DNA of 64,000 nt from Pantoea sp. Lij88. Lineage in GTDB: Bacteria; Pseudomonadota; Gammaproteobacteria; Enterobacterales; Enterobacteriaceae. The first letter of the stretch is position 1, and each line of letters opens with the position of its first letter. The stretch covers positions 310,001 through 374,000 of the forward strand of contig NZ_CP118267.1 of the NCBI RefSeq assembly GCF_030062155.1, in the 5' to 3' direction. Positions 7,629-15,359 of this stretch are shown piece by piece. The notes below the pieces were generated by a model. The model did not search any database. It saw only the letters and a program-made list of their open reading frames with translations, and had not been told where the DNA came from. A program made the translations under genes and the position numbers.

Positions 7629-8999
7629 ATGACTGAACATGTCCTATCACGTAATCCCGCAACAGGTGAAATTCTGGCACGCTATCCACTGCAGAACGCG
7701 GCAGAGCTGGAACAGACGCTGGCGACCAGCGCATCTGCTTTTGCGGCATGGAAACAGAGCAGCATGGCGGACCGGGTCCGCGTTCTGCGTCAGCTCGGCG
7801 AGCAGCTGCGTCTGCGTGAACCTGATCTCTCCCGTATGATCACGCTGGAAATGGGTAAACCCATTGCTCAGGCGCGGGCTGAAGTTCTGAAATGCGCGAA
7901 CTTATGCGACTGGTATGCGGAACATGGCCCTGCAATGCTGGCCGATCAGCCGACTCAGATTGCTGATGCGTGGCAACGATTCCGTCCTGTTGGCGTGATC
8001 CTGGCAGTAATGCCATGGAATTTCCCCCTGTGGCAGGTTCTGCGGGGCGCAGTGAGCATGTTGCTGGCAGGTAACACCTATCTGCTGAAACACGCGCCTA
8101 ACGTCATGGGAAGCGCCACACTGATGGCTGAGCTCTTCAGTGCAACCGATCTCCCGGCGGGTGGCTTTAACCTGATCAACGTCGACAACGACGGTGTCTC
8201 CGTCGCGATCAAAGATGATCGTATTGCCGCCGTCGCGGTTACTGGCAGCGTGCGGGCTGGCGCGGCAATCGCCGCACAGGCGGGTGCCGCGTTGAAGAAA
8301 ACCGTGCTCGAGCTGGGCGGATCCGATCCCTTTATCGTGCTGGCGGATGCCGATCTTGATGAAGCGGTTAAATCTGCCGTCATCGGTCGTTTCCAGAATA
8401 CCGGGCAGGTCTGCATGGCAGCTAAACGCTTTATTGTCGAAGCATCCATCGCGGAAGAGTTTGAGAAGCGCTTCACGGCAGCCGTTCAGGCACTCACCAT
8501 GGGCGATCCGCTGGATGAAAACACCTTCCTGGGGCCGATGGCTCGTGCCGATCTGCGTGACGAACTGGATGGACAGGTAAAAGCAACCTTGAGTGAAGGT
8601 GCGCGTCTGGTACTGGGTGGCGAGAAAGTGGCAGGGCAGGGGAACTACTATGCGCCGACCATCCTCGCGGATGTCACCAGCAACATGACTGCGTTCAGAC
8701 AGGAGTTGTTCGGGCCGGTTGCCGCCATTGCCGTAGCGCGGGATCCACAGCATGCGCTGGAGATCGCCAACGACAGCGAATTTGGCCTCAGCGCCACTGT
8801 CTGGAGCGGTAACGAAGAGATAGCCGATCGTCTGGCGCTACAACTGGAAGTTGGCGCGGTGTTTATTAATGGCAACGGTGCGTCCGATCCTCGCGTTACC
8901 ATCGGTGGCGTGAAAAAAAGTGGCTACGGCCGTGAGCTGTCGCACTTCGGTGTGCACGAATTCTGTAATGTGCAGACCGTGTGGAAGAACCGCCGCTAG
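7629..8999 (+). CDS. sad: NAD(P)-dependent aldehyde dehydrogenase, Sad/YneI type
   Basis: This 456-residue cytoplasmic aldehyde dehydrogenase is closest in pattern to E. coli Sad (YneI), which oxidises succinate semialdehyde to succinate with NAD+. Visible marks are MPWNFPLWQV in the cofactor site, VTGSVRAG, the general-base Glu228 in VLELGGSDPF, the nucleophile Cys262 in NTGQVCMAAKRF and the Sad-like end GRELSHFGVHEFCNVQTVWK. GAGGAAAA precedes ATG 7629. It is a single gene between the origin and a convergent oxidoreductase. A role in degrading 4-aminobutyrate or other aldehydes fits the neighbouring amine oxidase-like gene, but the two genes are not an operon. Confidence 0.85.
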   Translation: MTEHVLSRNPATGEILARYPLQNAAELEQTLATSASAFAAWKQSSMADRVRVLRQLGEQLRLREPDLSRMITLEMGKPIAQARAEVLKCANLCDWYAEHGPAMLADQPTQIADAWQRFRPVGVILAVMPWNFPLWQVLRGAVSMLLAGNTYLLKHAPNVMGSATLMAELFSATDLPAGGFNLINVDNDGVSVAIKDDRIAAVAVTGSVRAGAAIAAQAGAALKKTVLELGGSDPFIVLADADLDEAVKSAVIGRFQNTGQVCMAAKRFIVEASIAEEFEKRFTAAVQALTMGDPLDENTFLGPMARADLRDELDGQVKATLSEGARLVLGGEKVAGQGNYYAPTILADVTSNMTAFRQELFGPVAAIAVARDPQHALEIANDSEFGLSATVWSGNEEIADRLALQLEVGAVFINGNGASDPRVTIGGVKKSGYGRELSHFGVHEFCNVQTVWKNRR

Positions 9000-9002
9000 T
9001 TA

Positions 9003-10181
9003 TTACTGCGCAGCCGGAAGATAAGCGGGCGCTTTTTTAGTGCCCGCACTGAGCGGACGCAGCAACCGATGCGGTGCAAACGCACTCAGCATGGGTGAGC
9101 CTGTGCCGCTCAGCATCTCCTCAGCCACCAGCCTGCCCAGTAACGGGGCAAGGGTCATGCCGCTATGGCTGACCATCAGATAGACGCGTGCTGACTCATT
9201 GATGTAGCCCAGGGCAGGCAATCCATCTGCCGGACGCGATCGCTGTCCTGTTTCAATCCGCTCAATTCTCGCCCCTTCCGTGTTTTTGAACAGCCGCCGC
9301 AATCGACGCAGCATCTCTTTGCCAATCAGTCCATCCGGTGAGACCGGACGCGCCGGATCGGCATGCTGATCCAGATCCAGCGCCTGCAGCATCAGACGAC
9401 CACCACCATCCGGCCGCACATTCAGCTCCGGGGTAATCAGATTGGCTTTAAGTGATATCGGCAGAGGCTGCGTCTGCGCAAGAAAACTGCAGGCAGCCGG
9501 ATCGGCACGGTTTGCATCGGTCATCGCCAGTTCAAGTCCGCACTGGCTCAGCAGCTCTGGTGCCCAGCGGCCGGTCGCCAGCACCAGCCGATCGCCGCGC
9601 CATTCATCACCACTGGCCAGCGTAAGATGCACATCCCCAGCCGATTCCGTCAGCGTCGTCACCTCACTATTGCAGACCAGCTGACCCCCACTGACGCGCA
9701 GGTCAGCCAGCAGTGAGGCGATAAACAGGCTCGGATAAAGCAGACACTCTGACGGGAAAAACCACGCGTGCTGAACGCGGGGATCGAGCCGCAGCTCGGG
9801 CACGGCACACAGTAGCGCGGCGCGGCTACGTTTCTCAACGGGGTAATCCAGCGTAGTGAGCTTTGCTGCGCGCTGCACCAGCTGTCGCAGGGAGGATTCA
9901 TCGGCTGCCCACTCCAGCGTGCCGGTTTCCAGCAGCCAACGGGGCGATGCAGGATGACTGGCCTGCCAGCGCTTATGCTCGTCTATCGCATGGGCATTAA
10001 GATCATGGTAGCGGGTGGGTTCTTTGCCGTTGGCATTGACCCAGGCATAGCTGATCTGACTGGTTCCGCTGCCAGGGTAGTTTTTATCGAAGACGGTGAC
10101 CTGTGCGCCCCGTCGCGACAATGACTGCGCGACGGCTAAACCCAGCACGCCTGCACCGATTACGGCAATACGTTGTGGCAT
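9003..10181 (-). CDS. FAD-dependent amino-acid/amine oxidoreductase (DadA-like)
   Basis: This 392-residue DAO-fold flavoprotein opens with a dinucleotide-binding motif, VIGAGVLGLAVAQSLSRRGA (GxGxxG at residues 9-14), followed by the acidic end of strand 2 (VTVFDK). The C-terminal part carries GQRSRPADGLPALGYI and SHSGMTLAPLLGRLVAEEML, typical of DadA/glycine-oxidase type enzymes that deaminate amino acids or secondary amines. It converges on the sad gene with 3 bases between the stops and starts 93 bases downstream of the COG0523 gene on the same strand, so it may be in that transcript. Substrate is not predictable; D-amino acids, proline-like or other N-substituted compounds are all possible. 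Confidence 0.75.
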   Translation of the reverse strand: MPQRIAVIGAGVLGLAVAQSLSRRGAQVTVFDKNYPGSGTSQISYAWVNANGKEPTRYHDLNAHAIDEHKRWQASHPASPRWLLETGTLEWAADESSLRQLVQRAAKLTTLDYPVEKRSRAALLCAVPELRLDPRVQHAWFFPSECLLYPSLFIASLLADLRVSGGQLVCNSEVTTLTESAGDVHLTLASGDEWRGDRLVLATGRWAPELLSQCGLELAMTDANRADPAACSFLAQTQPLPISLKANLITPELNVRPDGGGRLMLQALDLDQHADPARPVSPDGLIGKEMLRRLRRLFKNTEGARIERIETGQRSRPADGLPALGYINESARVYLMVSHSGMTLAPLLGRLVAEEMLSGTGSPMLSAFAPHRLLRPLSAGTKKAPAYLPAAQ

Positions 10182-10274
10182 ATCTGGTCTCTCCTGAACA
10201 GAGATCAGCGGGTAACGGCTACCCGCCGTGTCGCTTCACTATTGCGAACTCAAAGAAGGCCGTCAACCATCGCT

Positions 10275-11504
10275 TCAGGCGGTTGTCTCATCGAACCAGG
10301 CAGGTACCGGATCGGCCAGATTGATCCAGTGCTCAGGGCCTGCAGCCATCTCATCGGGTGTCAGCAGTGCGTGGTCCAGAGCGGCAAGTATCTGTTTTTC
10401 ATCCATTTCAATGCCGATGAATACCAGCTCCTGACGTGCATCGCCGGTGCCTTCCTGCCATTGTTCTGCGATGAAATTGAGTGAGTCTGCATCCTGTGGC
10501 CACTCCGTTCGTGGCACGCTGACCCACCAGCGCCCGGCATAACCCTGACGCGCCACTGCGCCCGCCTGCGACCACATCGCGGCATAGTCAGGCCGGCTGG
10601 CGAGCCAGAAGTAGCCTTTAGAACGAATAACCCCGTCAAGCTGGTGATTAACTACTTCCCAGAAACGCTGCGGATGGAACGGACGGCGGGCGCGATAGAC
10701 AAAACTGCGAATGCCATACTCCTCTGATTCAGGCTGATGCTCACCGCGAAGTGTCTGCAACCAGCCGGGAGCCTGTGCTGCCCGGTCGAAATCGAACCGA
10801 TTGGTATTCAGCAGGCAGTCCAGCGGCACCTGGCCAAATTCGCTGTTCACAATGAGTGCGTGCGGGTTAAGCGCACGCAGCATGCCCTGCAGTTCATGCA
10901 ATTGCGTCTGGCTGAGCAAATCCGTTTTGTTCAGAACCAGCAAATCACAGAACTCAATCTGATCCACCAGCAAATCAACCACTGACCGCTCATCCTCCTC
11001 GCCCAGCGACTCGCCGCGAGACTGAAGATCATCGACTGAACGGTAATCGCGCAGGAAGTTGAAGCCATCCACTACGGTAATCATGCTATCCAGACGGGCA
11101 TATGCCGACAGGCTTTCACCTTCTTCATCTTCAAACGTAAAGGTTTCAGCAACCGGCAGCGGTTCAGAGATGCCGGTAGACTCAATGACCAGATGATCGA
11201 AGCGACCGGCCTGCGCCAGACGTTTCACCTCCAGCAGCAGGTCTTCCCGCAACGTGCAGCAGATGCAGCCGTTACTCATTTCGACCAGCTTTTCATCCGT
11301 GCGTGACAGCTGTGCGCCGCCATCACGCACCAGCGCAGCGTCAATATTAATTTCAGACATATCATTAACGATGACCGCGATCCGCCGTCCTTCGCGGTTG
11401 TTGAGAATGTGATTGAGCAGGGTGGTTTTACCGGCACCGAGAAAGCCGGAGAGGACCGCAACCGGCAGACGGGGATCCCCGGATGTGAGAAGGGAGAGTG
11501 GCAT
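10275..11504 (-). CDS. CobW/COG0523 GTPase, probable zinc metallochaperone
   Basis: This 409-residue G3E-family GTPase has Walker [16 protein letters not shown] (residues ~20-34), the metal-binding [10 protein letters not shown] (Cys80, Cys82, Cys83), [10 protein letters not shown] and the guanine specificity motif VLNKTDLL. A CobW C-terminal domain begins around residue 260. COG0523 proteins with CxCC use GTP hydrolysis to hand metal, usually zinc, to client enzymes. A Zur-like palindrome lies 27 bases upstream at 11531-11549, which points to expression under zinc limitation. The oxidoreductase gene follows downstream on the same strand. Confidence 0.85.
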   Translation of the reverse strand: MPLSLLTSGDPRLPVAVLSGFLGAGKTTLLNHILNNREGRRIAVIVNDMSEINIDAALVRDGGAQLSRTDEKLVEMSNGCICCTLREDLLLEVKRLAQAGRFDHLVIESTGISEPLPVAETFTFEDEEGESLSAYARLDSMITVVDGFNFLRDYRSVDDLQSRGESLGEEDERSVVDLLVDQIEFCDLLVLNKTDLLSQTQLHELQGMLRALNPHALIVNSEFGQVPLDCLLNTNRFDFDRAAQAPGWLQTLRGEHQPESEEYGIRSFVYRARRPFHPQRFWEVVNHQLDGVIRSKGYFWLASRPDYAAMWSQAGAVARQGYAGRWWVSVPRTEWPQDADSLNFIAEQWQEGTGDARQELVFIGIEMDEKQILAALDHALLTPDEMAAGPEHWINLADPVPAWFDETTA

Positions 11505-11530
11505 ACTATTACCTGTGAGCAGTGATTAAT

Positions 11531-11549
11531 ATGTTATAACATAACATTT
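11531..11549. promoter_or_regulatory. Zur box
   Basis: ATGTTATAACATAACATTT differs from the enterobacterial Zur consensus core (ATGTTATANTATAACATTT) at one position. It lies just upstream of the COG0523 gene on the minus strand and 74 bp upstream of the ASCH gene on the plus strand, so it could control either or both. Confidence 0.7.
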
Positions 11550-11622
11550 ATGACCTCATTTTCAATCGGGATTTCCACCTGGGTGTTGGATAATGAAGAT
11601 TGATAAGAAAAAAGGAGAAGAG

Positions 11623-11961
11623 ATGCAACAACTCACACTGGTGCCGCGTCTTGTGCCTGATGTCAGAAGCGGCGCGAAAACATCAACGATACGCTGGCAG
11701 GAAGCCGATATCGTCACCGGCCCGCTGAAACTGGTGAATGAGCAGGATGCCGGGGACACGGTCATCGTCTGGGTGACGAAAATCGAAACACTGTGCTTAA
11801 GCGAGGTGGCCGCGCGGCTGGGGAAAGAGGCGGAATGGCCGGATGCGGAGCTGCTGGCAGGGATGCGCGAGCACTATCCGGCAATCCGGCTGAGCAGTGA
11901 GGTGCAGCTGATCACTCACCTCACGCCCGCCGAAACGCAGCAGAAGCTCACTGAACGGTGA
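11623..11961 (+). CDS. ASCH-domain protein
   Basis: This 112-residue protein begins MQQLTLVPRLVPDVRSGAKTSTIRW, the ASCH/PUA-like pattern of a strand, a short helix and a conserved Lys-Thr-x-Thr-x-Arg cluster (KTSTIRW). ASCH domains bind RNA or modified nucleosides, and some hydrolyse N4-acetylcytidine; the family is inferred from this N-terminal motif and the size. ATG 11623 is preferred over ATG 11593 because AAAGGAG lies 6 bases upstream. It diverges from the Zur-box GTPase gene and its stop directly abuts the stop of the convergent XRE-cupin regulator. The catalytic role is unproven. Confidence 0.6.
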   Translation: MQQLTLVPRLVPDVRSGAKTSTIRWQEADIVTGPLKLVNEQDAGDTVIVWVTKIETLCLSEVAARLGKEAEWPDAELLAGMREHYPAIRLSSEVQLITHLTPAETQQKLTER

Positions 11962-12516
11962 TCAGCTGTGCTCAATCACCAGCAGCGCCAGTGTATCGGC
12001 TTCCAGCGCCCGGAAGATATGCAGCTCATCGCCCGGATAGGTAATGTAATCACCCACATCCAGCTCCACCGCACTGTCGACCGGGCCAACCAGCGCACGC
12101 CCTTTAGCCATAATAATATGCTCGATGGTATTGGGAATATGAGGCTGGGATATGCGTTCGCTGCCGGGCTGAACCTCCAGCAGATAGATATCACGCCGGA
12201 CGCCGGGCGGGCAGGATGCCAGCAAAACGGCCTGATAATCAGCCAGATCGGCGGTCACTGTAAGGCCTTCTCCACGACGGATCACCTGCAGACGACGCGC
12301 ATCCGGCTCCAGCAGACGTGAAAAGGGGATATTCAGCGTCACGCACAGCGACCACAACGTCTCAATCCCCGGATTACCATTACCCGCTTCCAGCTGTGAC
12401 AATGTGGATTTGGCGATCCCTGCGCGGCGCGCCACTTCAGCCAGTGACAGGCCGGCTCGCTGACGTTCACGCACTAAGGCATTGGCAATAATGCTGATAG
12501 GGGTATTCAAACGCAC
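11962..12516 (-). CDS. XRE-cupin transcriptional regulator
   Basis: This 184-residue regulator has an N-terminal XRE helix-turn-helix (RERQRAGLSLAEVARRAGIAKSTLSQLEAGNGNP, about residues 14-47) and a C-terminal cupin (about 105-180, with HIPNTIEHIIMAKGRALVG and DVGDYITYPGDELH). Such proteins usually sense a small ligand in the cupin and control a divergent transporter or catabolic gene. Here the divergent pair is AzlC/AzlD. The intergenic region carries a palindrome CGAACATAATGTTCG (12544-12558) and two GTTCATTAT repeats that may be the operator. Amino-acid-dependent control is inferred from the neighbours. Confidence 0.85.
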   Translation of the reverse strand: MRLNTPISIIANALVRERQRAGLSLAEVARRAGIAKSTLSQLEAGNGNPGIETLWSLCVTLNIPFSRLLEPDARRLQVIRRGEGLTVTADLADYQAVLLASCPPGVRRDIYLLEVQPGSERISQPHIPNTIEHIIMAKGRALVGPVDSAVELDVGDYITYPGDELHIFRALEADTLALLVIEHS

Positions 12517-12543
12517 TCCTGATAACCTGAATGTTTTTTATAT

Positions 12544-12608
12544 CGAACATAATGTTCGTCTTGTAAAACGCTGTCGCGGTGTTCATTATATCGGATATAC
12601 GTTCATTA
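12544..12608. promoter_or_regulatory. Candidate operator between the XRE-cupin gene and azlCD
   Basis: A palindrome CGAACATAATGTTCG lies at 12544-12558, followed by direct copies of GTTCATTAT at about 12580 and 12600. All three share the half-site GTTCRTTAT/GTTCG, suggesting several dimer sites for the neighbouring regulator. Confidence 0.45.
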
Positions 12609-12620
12609 TGAGACAGAGTG

Positions 12621-13289
12621 ATGCTTTTTCCGCAAATGCAGTTGCTGGACAAAGGGGTGGTCAAGGCGATTTTTCTGGTCTGCCTGGCTGATGGAATTGT
12701 CGGATTATCCTATGGCTCGCTGGCTTCCGCCGACGGGTTTCCGCTCTGGGTGCCGCTGGCGCTGTCAACGCTGGTGCTGGCGGGCGCGTCGGAGTTTCTG
12801 TTTATCGGCATCGTGGCCGGAGGAGGCAGCCCTTTTACCGCCGCCGCGGCGGGTCTGCTGGTTAACGCGCGTCACCTGCCGTTTGGCATTGCAGTCAAGG
12901 ATCTGGTGGGAAAGGGTCCGTCCGGCTGGTTTGGCTGTCACATCATGAACGATGAAAGCGTGGTGTTTGGTATCTCTCAGCCGCAGCTGGCTCAGCGTCG
13001 CAGCGCCTACTGGCTGTGCGGCATCGGTATTGGCTTTATCTGGCCGGTGAGTGTGATGACCGGGGCGGCGATTGGGAAGTTTATTCCTGACGTCTCGGTA
13101 ATCGGCCTGGATGCGGTATTCCCGGCCATCCTGATCGCCCTGATCTTCCCGGCGCTGCGCCAGCGACGCACGCGAATCCCTGCCACCGTCGGCGCGCTGC
13201 TCTCCCTGCTGGCGACGCCGCTGGTCCCGGCAGGCATGCCGGTGCTTTTCTCACTGCTGGGCCTGCTGACATGGAGATCGCGCAAATGA
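12621..13289 (+). CDS. azlC: AzlC family branched-chain amino acid exporter, large subunit
   Basis: This ~222-residue membrane protein has the AzlC pattern: LADGIVGLSYGSLA in the first helix, ASEFLFIGIVAGGG, then VNARHLPFGIAVKDLVG, with about seven hydrophobic segments. AzlC works with the small AzlD subunit to export branched-chain amino acids or analogues, as YgaZ/YgaH does for valine in E. coli. The start is uncertain: GTG 12618 directly precedes ATG 12621, and a different frame opens at ATG 12608 with a plausible N-terminus, so a frameshift near the start is possible. The stop overlaps the azlD start as ATGA. Confidence 0.82.
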   Translation: MLFPQMQLLDKGVVKAIFLVCLADGIVGLSYGSLASADGFPLWVPLALSTLVLAGASEFLFIGIVAGGGSPFTAAAAGLLVNARHLPFGIAVKDLVGKGPSGWFGCHIMNDESVVFGISQPQLAQRRSAYWLCGIGIGFIWPVSVMTGAAIGKFIPDVSVIGLDAVFPAILIALIFPALRQRRTRIPATVGALLSLLATPLVPAGMPVLFSLLGLLTWRSRK

Positions 13290-13609
13290 CGCATCAGGGA
13301 ATGATCATTGCCGGGATCGCCATGCTGGCTGCCGGAACGTATCTGATGCGCTTTGCCGGCGTCAGGCTGGGAAACCGTCTGCCGATCAGCGAACGCACCC
13401 AGCAGATGCTCTCAGACGCTGCCACGGTATTGCTGCTGGCGGTTGCGGCCACGACGACGCTGTTTGAGGGCCAGCATTTTGCCGGTGTGGCTCGGGTGGC
13501 TGGCGTGGGCTTTGCCCTGTTGCTGGCATGGCGTCGGGCGCCGCTGATTGTCATTATTCTGGGAGCGGCGGCGATGACGGCGCTGCTGCGTTTCCTCGGC
13601 GTGCCCTGA
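13286..13609 (+). CDS. azlD: AzlD family transporter small subunit
   Basis: This 107-residue protein has about four hydrophobic segments and the AzlD signature start, IAGIAMLAAGTYLMRFAGVRLG. ATG 13286 overlaps the azlC stop (ATGA), a common coupled arrangement; an in-frame ATG at 13271 would lie inside azlC. It should form the AzlCD export complex in the inner membrane with the preceding gene. A 16-bp tandem repeat begins at its last codons. Confidence 0.82.
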   Translation: MTHQGMIIAGIAMLAAGTYLMRFAGVRLGNRLPISERTQQMLSDAATVLLLAVAATTTLFEGQHFAGVARVAGVGFALLLAWRRAPLIVIILGAAAMTALLRFLGVP

Positions 13610-13644
13610 CGCTGTTGTACCCTGACGCTGTTGTACCCTGACGC
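13604..13644 (+). repeat. 16-bp tandem repeat at the end of azlD
   Basis: CCCTGACGCTGTTGTA is repeated twice exactly (13604-13619, 13620-13635), followed by CCCTGACGC. The first copy contains the azlD stop codon, so the repeat does not alter the protein. Confidence 0.8.
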
Positions 13645-13712
13645 GTCCGGGATTGCTATCTGACCGGGCATCACGGCATGATGACGACTCATTACCCGCC
13701 CGGAGTTTTTCC

Positions 13713-14441
13713 ATGAATCGTCCGCTTCAGATTGGTCTTCTGCTTTTCCCTGATGTCACCCAGCTCGATTTAACCGGTCCGTGGGAAGTGTTTGCGCGCA
13801 CGCCCGGCGTTGAATGTCATCTGATCTGGAAAGATCGTCAGCCGGTACGCTCCGATCGCGGCCTGTCGATAGTGCCCACCACCACGTTTGATACGTGCCC
13901 GCCGCTGGATGTGATCTGTGTGCCTGGCGGGCCGGGGCAGATCGCCCTGATGTCAGACGACGTCACGCTGAATTTTCTTCGTCAGCAGGCCGCTCAGGCG
14001 CAGTGGATAACGTCGGTCTGCACCGGGTCGCTGGTGCTGGGGGCCGCCGGATTGCTGAAGGGATACCGTGCGACCTCGCACTGGAGTTCCATCGATCAGC
14101 TGGCCTTGCTGGGCGCGGAGCCGGTCAGTCAGCGGGTGGTGCGTGACCGCAATCGTATCAGTGGCGCGGGCGTGACATCAGGTATCGATTTCGCCCTGAC
14201 GCTGGTGGCAGAAATCGCCGGTGATGCGGTCGCAAAAGCGGTTCAGCTGCAGATGGAATATGATCCCGAACCGCCGTTCACCAGCGGGTCGCCGCAAACC
14301 GCACCGCCACAGGAAGTGGAGCAGGCAAGGGCGAAAATGGCGGCGTTTCTCGCCACACGCCGTGAGGCAACCGAACGTGCCGCGCAGAGGCTACAGGCTG
14401 ATCAGCTTACGGATGCCGGGGATACGCAACAGCAGAAGTGA
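13713..14441 (+). CDS. DJ-1/PfpI family protein, isonitrile-hydratase-like
   Basis: This 242-residue class I glutamine-amidotransferase-like protein has the nucleophile elbow ITSVCTGSLVLGAAGLL (Cys in VCTGS), and VPGGPGQ upstream supplies the oxyanion region. RATSHWSSIDQL and SGAGVTSGIDFALTLVAEI match the isocyanide hydratase (InhA) subgroup, which hydrates isonitriles to N-formamides; other members are glyoxalases or stress proteins. ATG 13713 follows CCGGAG. The 3' end overlaps the convergent acyltransferase gene by 51 bases, giving an extended Ala/Arg/Gln-rich tail that may be a late addition. Confidence 0.75.
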   Translation: MNRPLQIGLLLFPDVTQLDLTGPWEVFARTPGVECHLIWKDRQPVRSDRGLSIVPTTTFDTCPPLDVICVPGGPGQIALMSDDVTLNFLRQQAAQAQWITSVCTGSLVLGAAGLLKGYRATSHWSSIDQLALLGAEPVSQRVVRDRNRISGAGVTSGIDFALTLVAEIAGDAVAKAVQLQMEYDPEPPFTSGSPQTAPPQEVEQARAKMAAFLATRREATERAAQRLQADQLTDAGDTQQQK

Positions 14442-15359
14442 CAGCGCCATCGAAAAAATCAGCGTCAGGGCGATAACCAGCAGTTTATCGCCCAGCGTCT
14501 GAATGTGGATTGCGGCGGCCAGCAGGCCAAAAACCAGATAGTGCAGGATATAAACGCCGGTCATGGTCTTCCCGAGAATGGTCAGAAACGACGTCAGCCA
14601 CTGACCTTTTTCCGGCAGGCGAACCGCGTTAATGCTGATCACGATCAGCAGAACCAGCAGATAAACCTGCGAGCCCGTCAGCTCCACATCGTTGTGGGTC
14701 GCCAGAAAGCGCGCAATAAAGTAATGGCGTTCATAAAGCCAGGTGAAGAGATAAACCGCAGGCAGCAGCAGCAGGCTGATCCTTATCACTCTGGGTGAAG
14801 TCAGCAACTGCATCACGCGCGGGGCGGCCATCAGCCGGCCTGTAAGGTAGTAGAGCACCCACGTCCAGATACGGTATTGCGGCAGCAGCGAGAAGGCGCG
14901 CTGGTCAGGATAGAGGCTGGCGAGCAGGTCATAGGCAAACGCCGACACCAGCAGCAGCAAAATTCCGGCTGCCATCAGCCCTGGCCGCTGAATCAGCCGG
15001 TCGATCAGGGGATGCGAGACGTAAATCACAATCAGCGCAATCACGAACCACGGCTGAATCAGGTAGCCCTTATGGTGCATCCCGGCAAACCAGAAAAAGC
15101 TGAACCAGAAGATAAAAATCAGCAAAATGCGGCGGATTTTCCCCAGCTGCCATGCGGGCGTGTGCAGCTCACCGGCGTCGATATAGCCACTCAGCAGAAA
15201 ATAGAGTGGCGTGGCAATCGTCGAGACAAAACTCAGCACGTTCAGCGTCAGATTAATGTCGTAATGATAGCTGTCGTAGCTCTGGTAAAGCGTAAAAAAC
15301 GACACGGCGGTCATGCAGGCCAGCGTCTTCAGCATTGCCAGCCCGGTCTTATTCACCAC
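14391..15359 (-). CDS. Acyltransferase 3 family membrane protein
   Basis: This 322-residue protein has around ten hydrophobic helices spread over its length, the AT3 family layout. Such proteins acylate surface polysaccharides, lipids or peptides using acyl groups moved across the inner membrane. The conserved His of many AT3 proteins near the N-terminus is not obvious here. It starts at a GTG (15359, or the adjacent GTG 15356) that overlaps the end of the RND gene; GGGAGGT immediately upstream supports this over ATG 15335. It therefore appears to be the third gene of the adaptor-pump-acyltransferase operon. The substrate is unknown. Confidence 0.7.
   Translation of the reverse strand: MVNKTGLAMLKTLACMTAVSFFTLYQSYDSYHYDINLTLNVLSFVSTIATPLYFLLSGYIDAGELHTPAWQLGKIRRILLIFIFWFSFFWFAGMHHKGYLIQPWFVIALIVIYVSHPLIDRLIQRPGLMAAGILLLLVSAFAYDLLASLYPDQRAFSLLPQYRIWTWVLYYLTGRLMAAPRVMQLLTSPRVIRISLLLLPAVYLFTWLYERHYFIARFLATHNDVELTGSQVYLLVLLIVISINAVRLPEKGQWLTSFLTILGKTMTGVYILHYLVFGLLAAAIHIQTLGDKLLVIALTLIFSMALSLLLLRIPGIRKLISL

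Noticed and set aside
7902..8753. 283-codon frame antisense to the aldehyde dehydrogenase
   Set aside because: The opposite strand encodes all catalytic motifs of the dehydrogenase; this frame has none.
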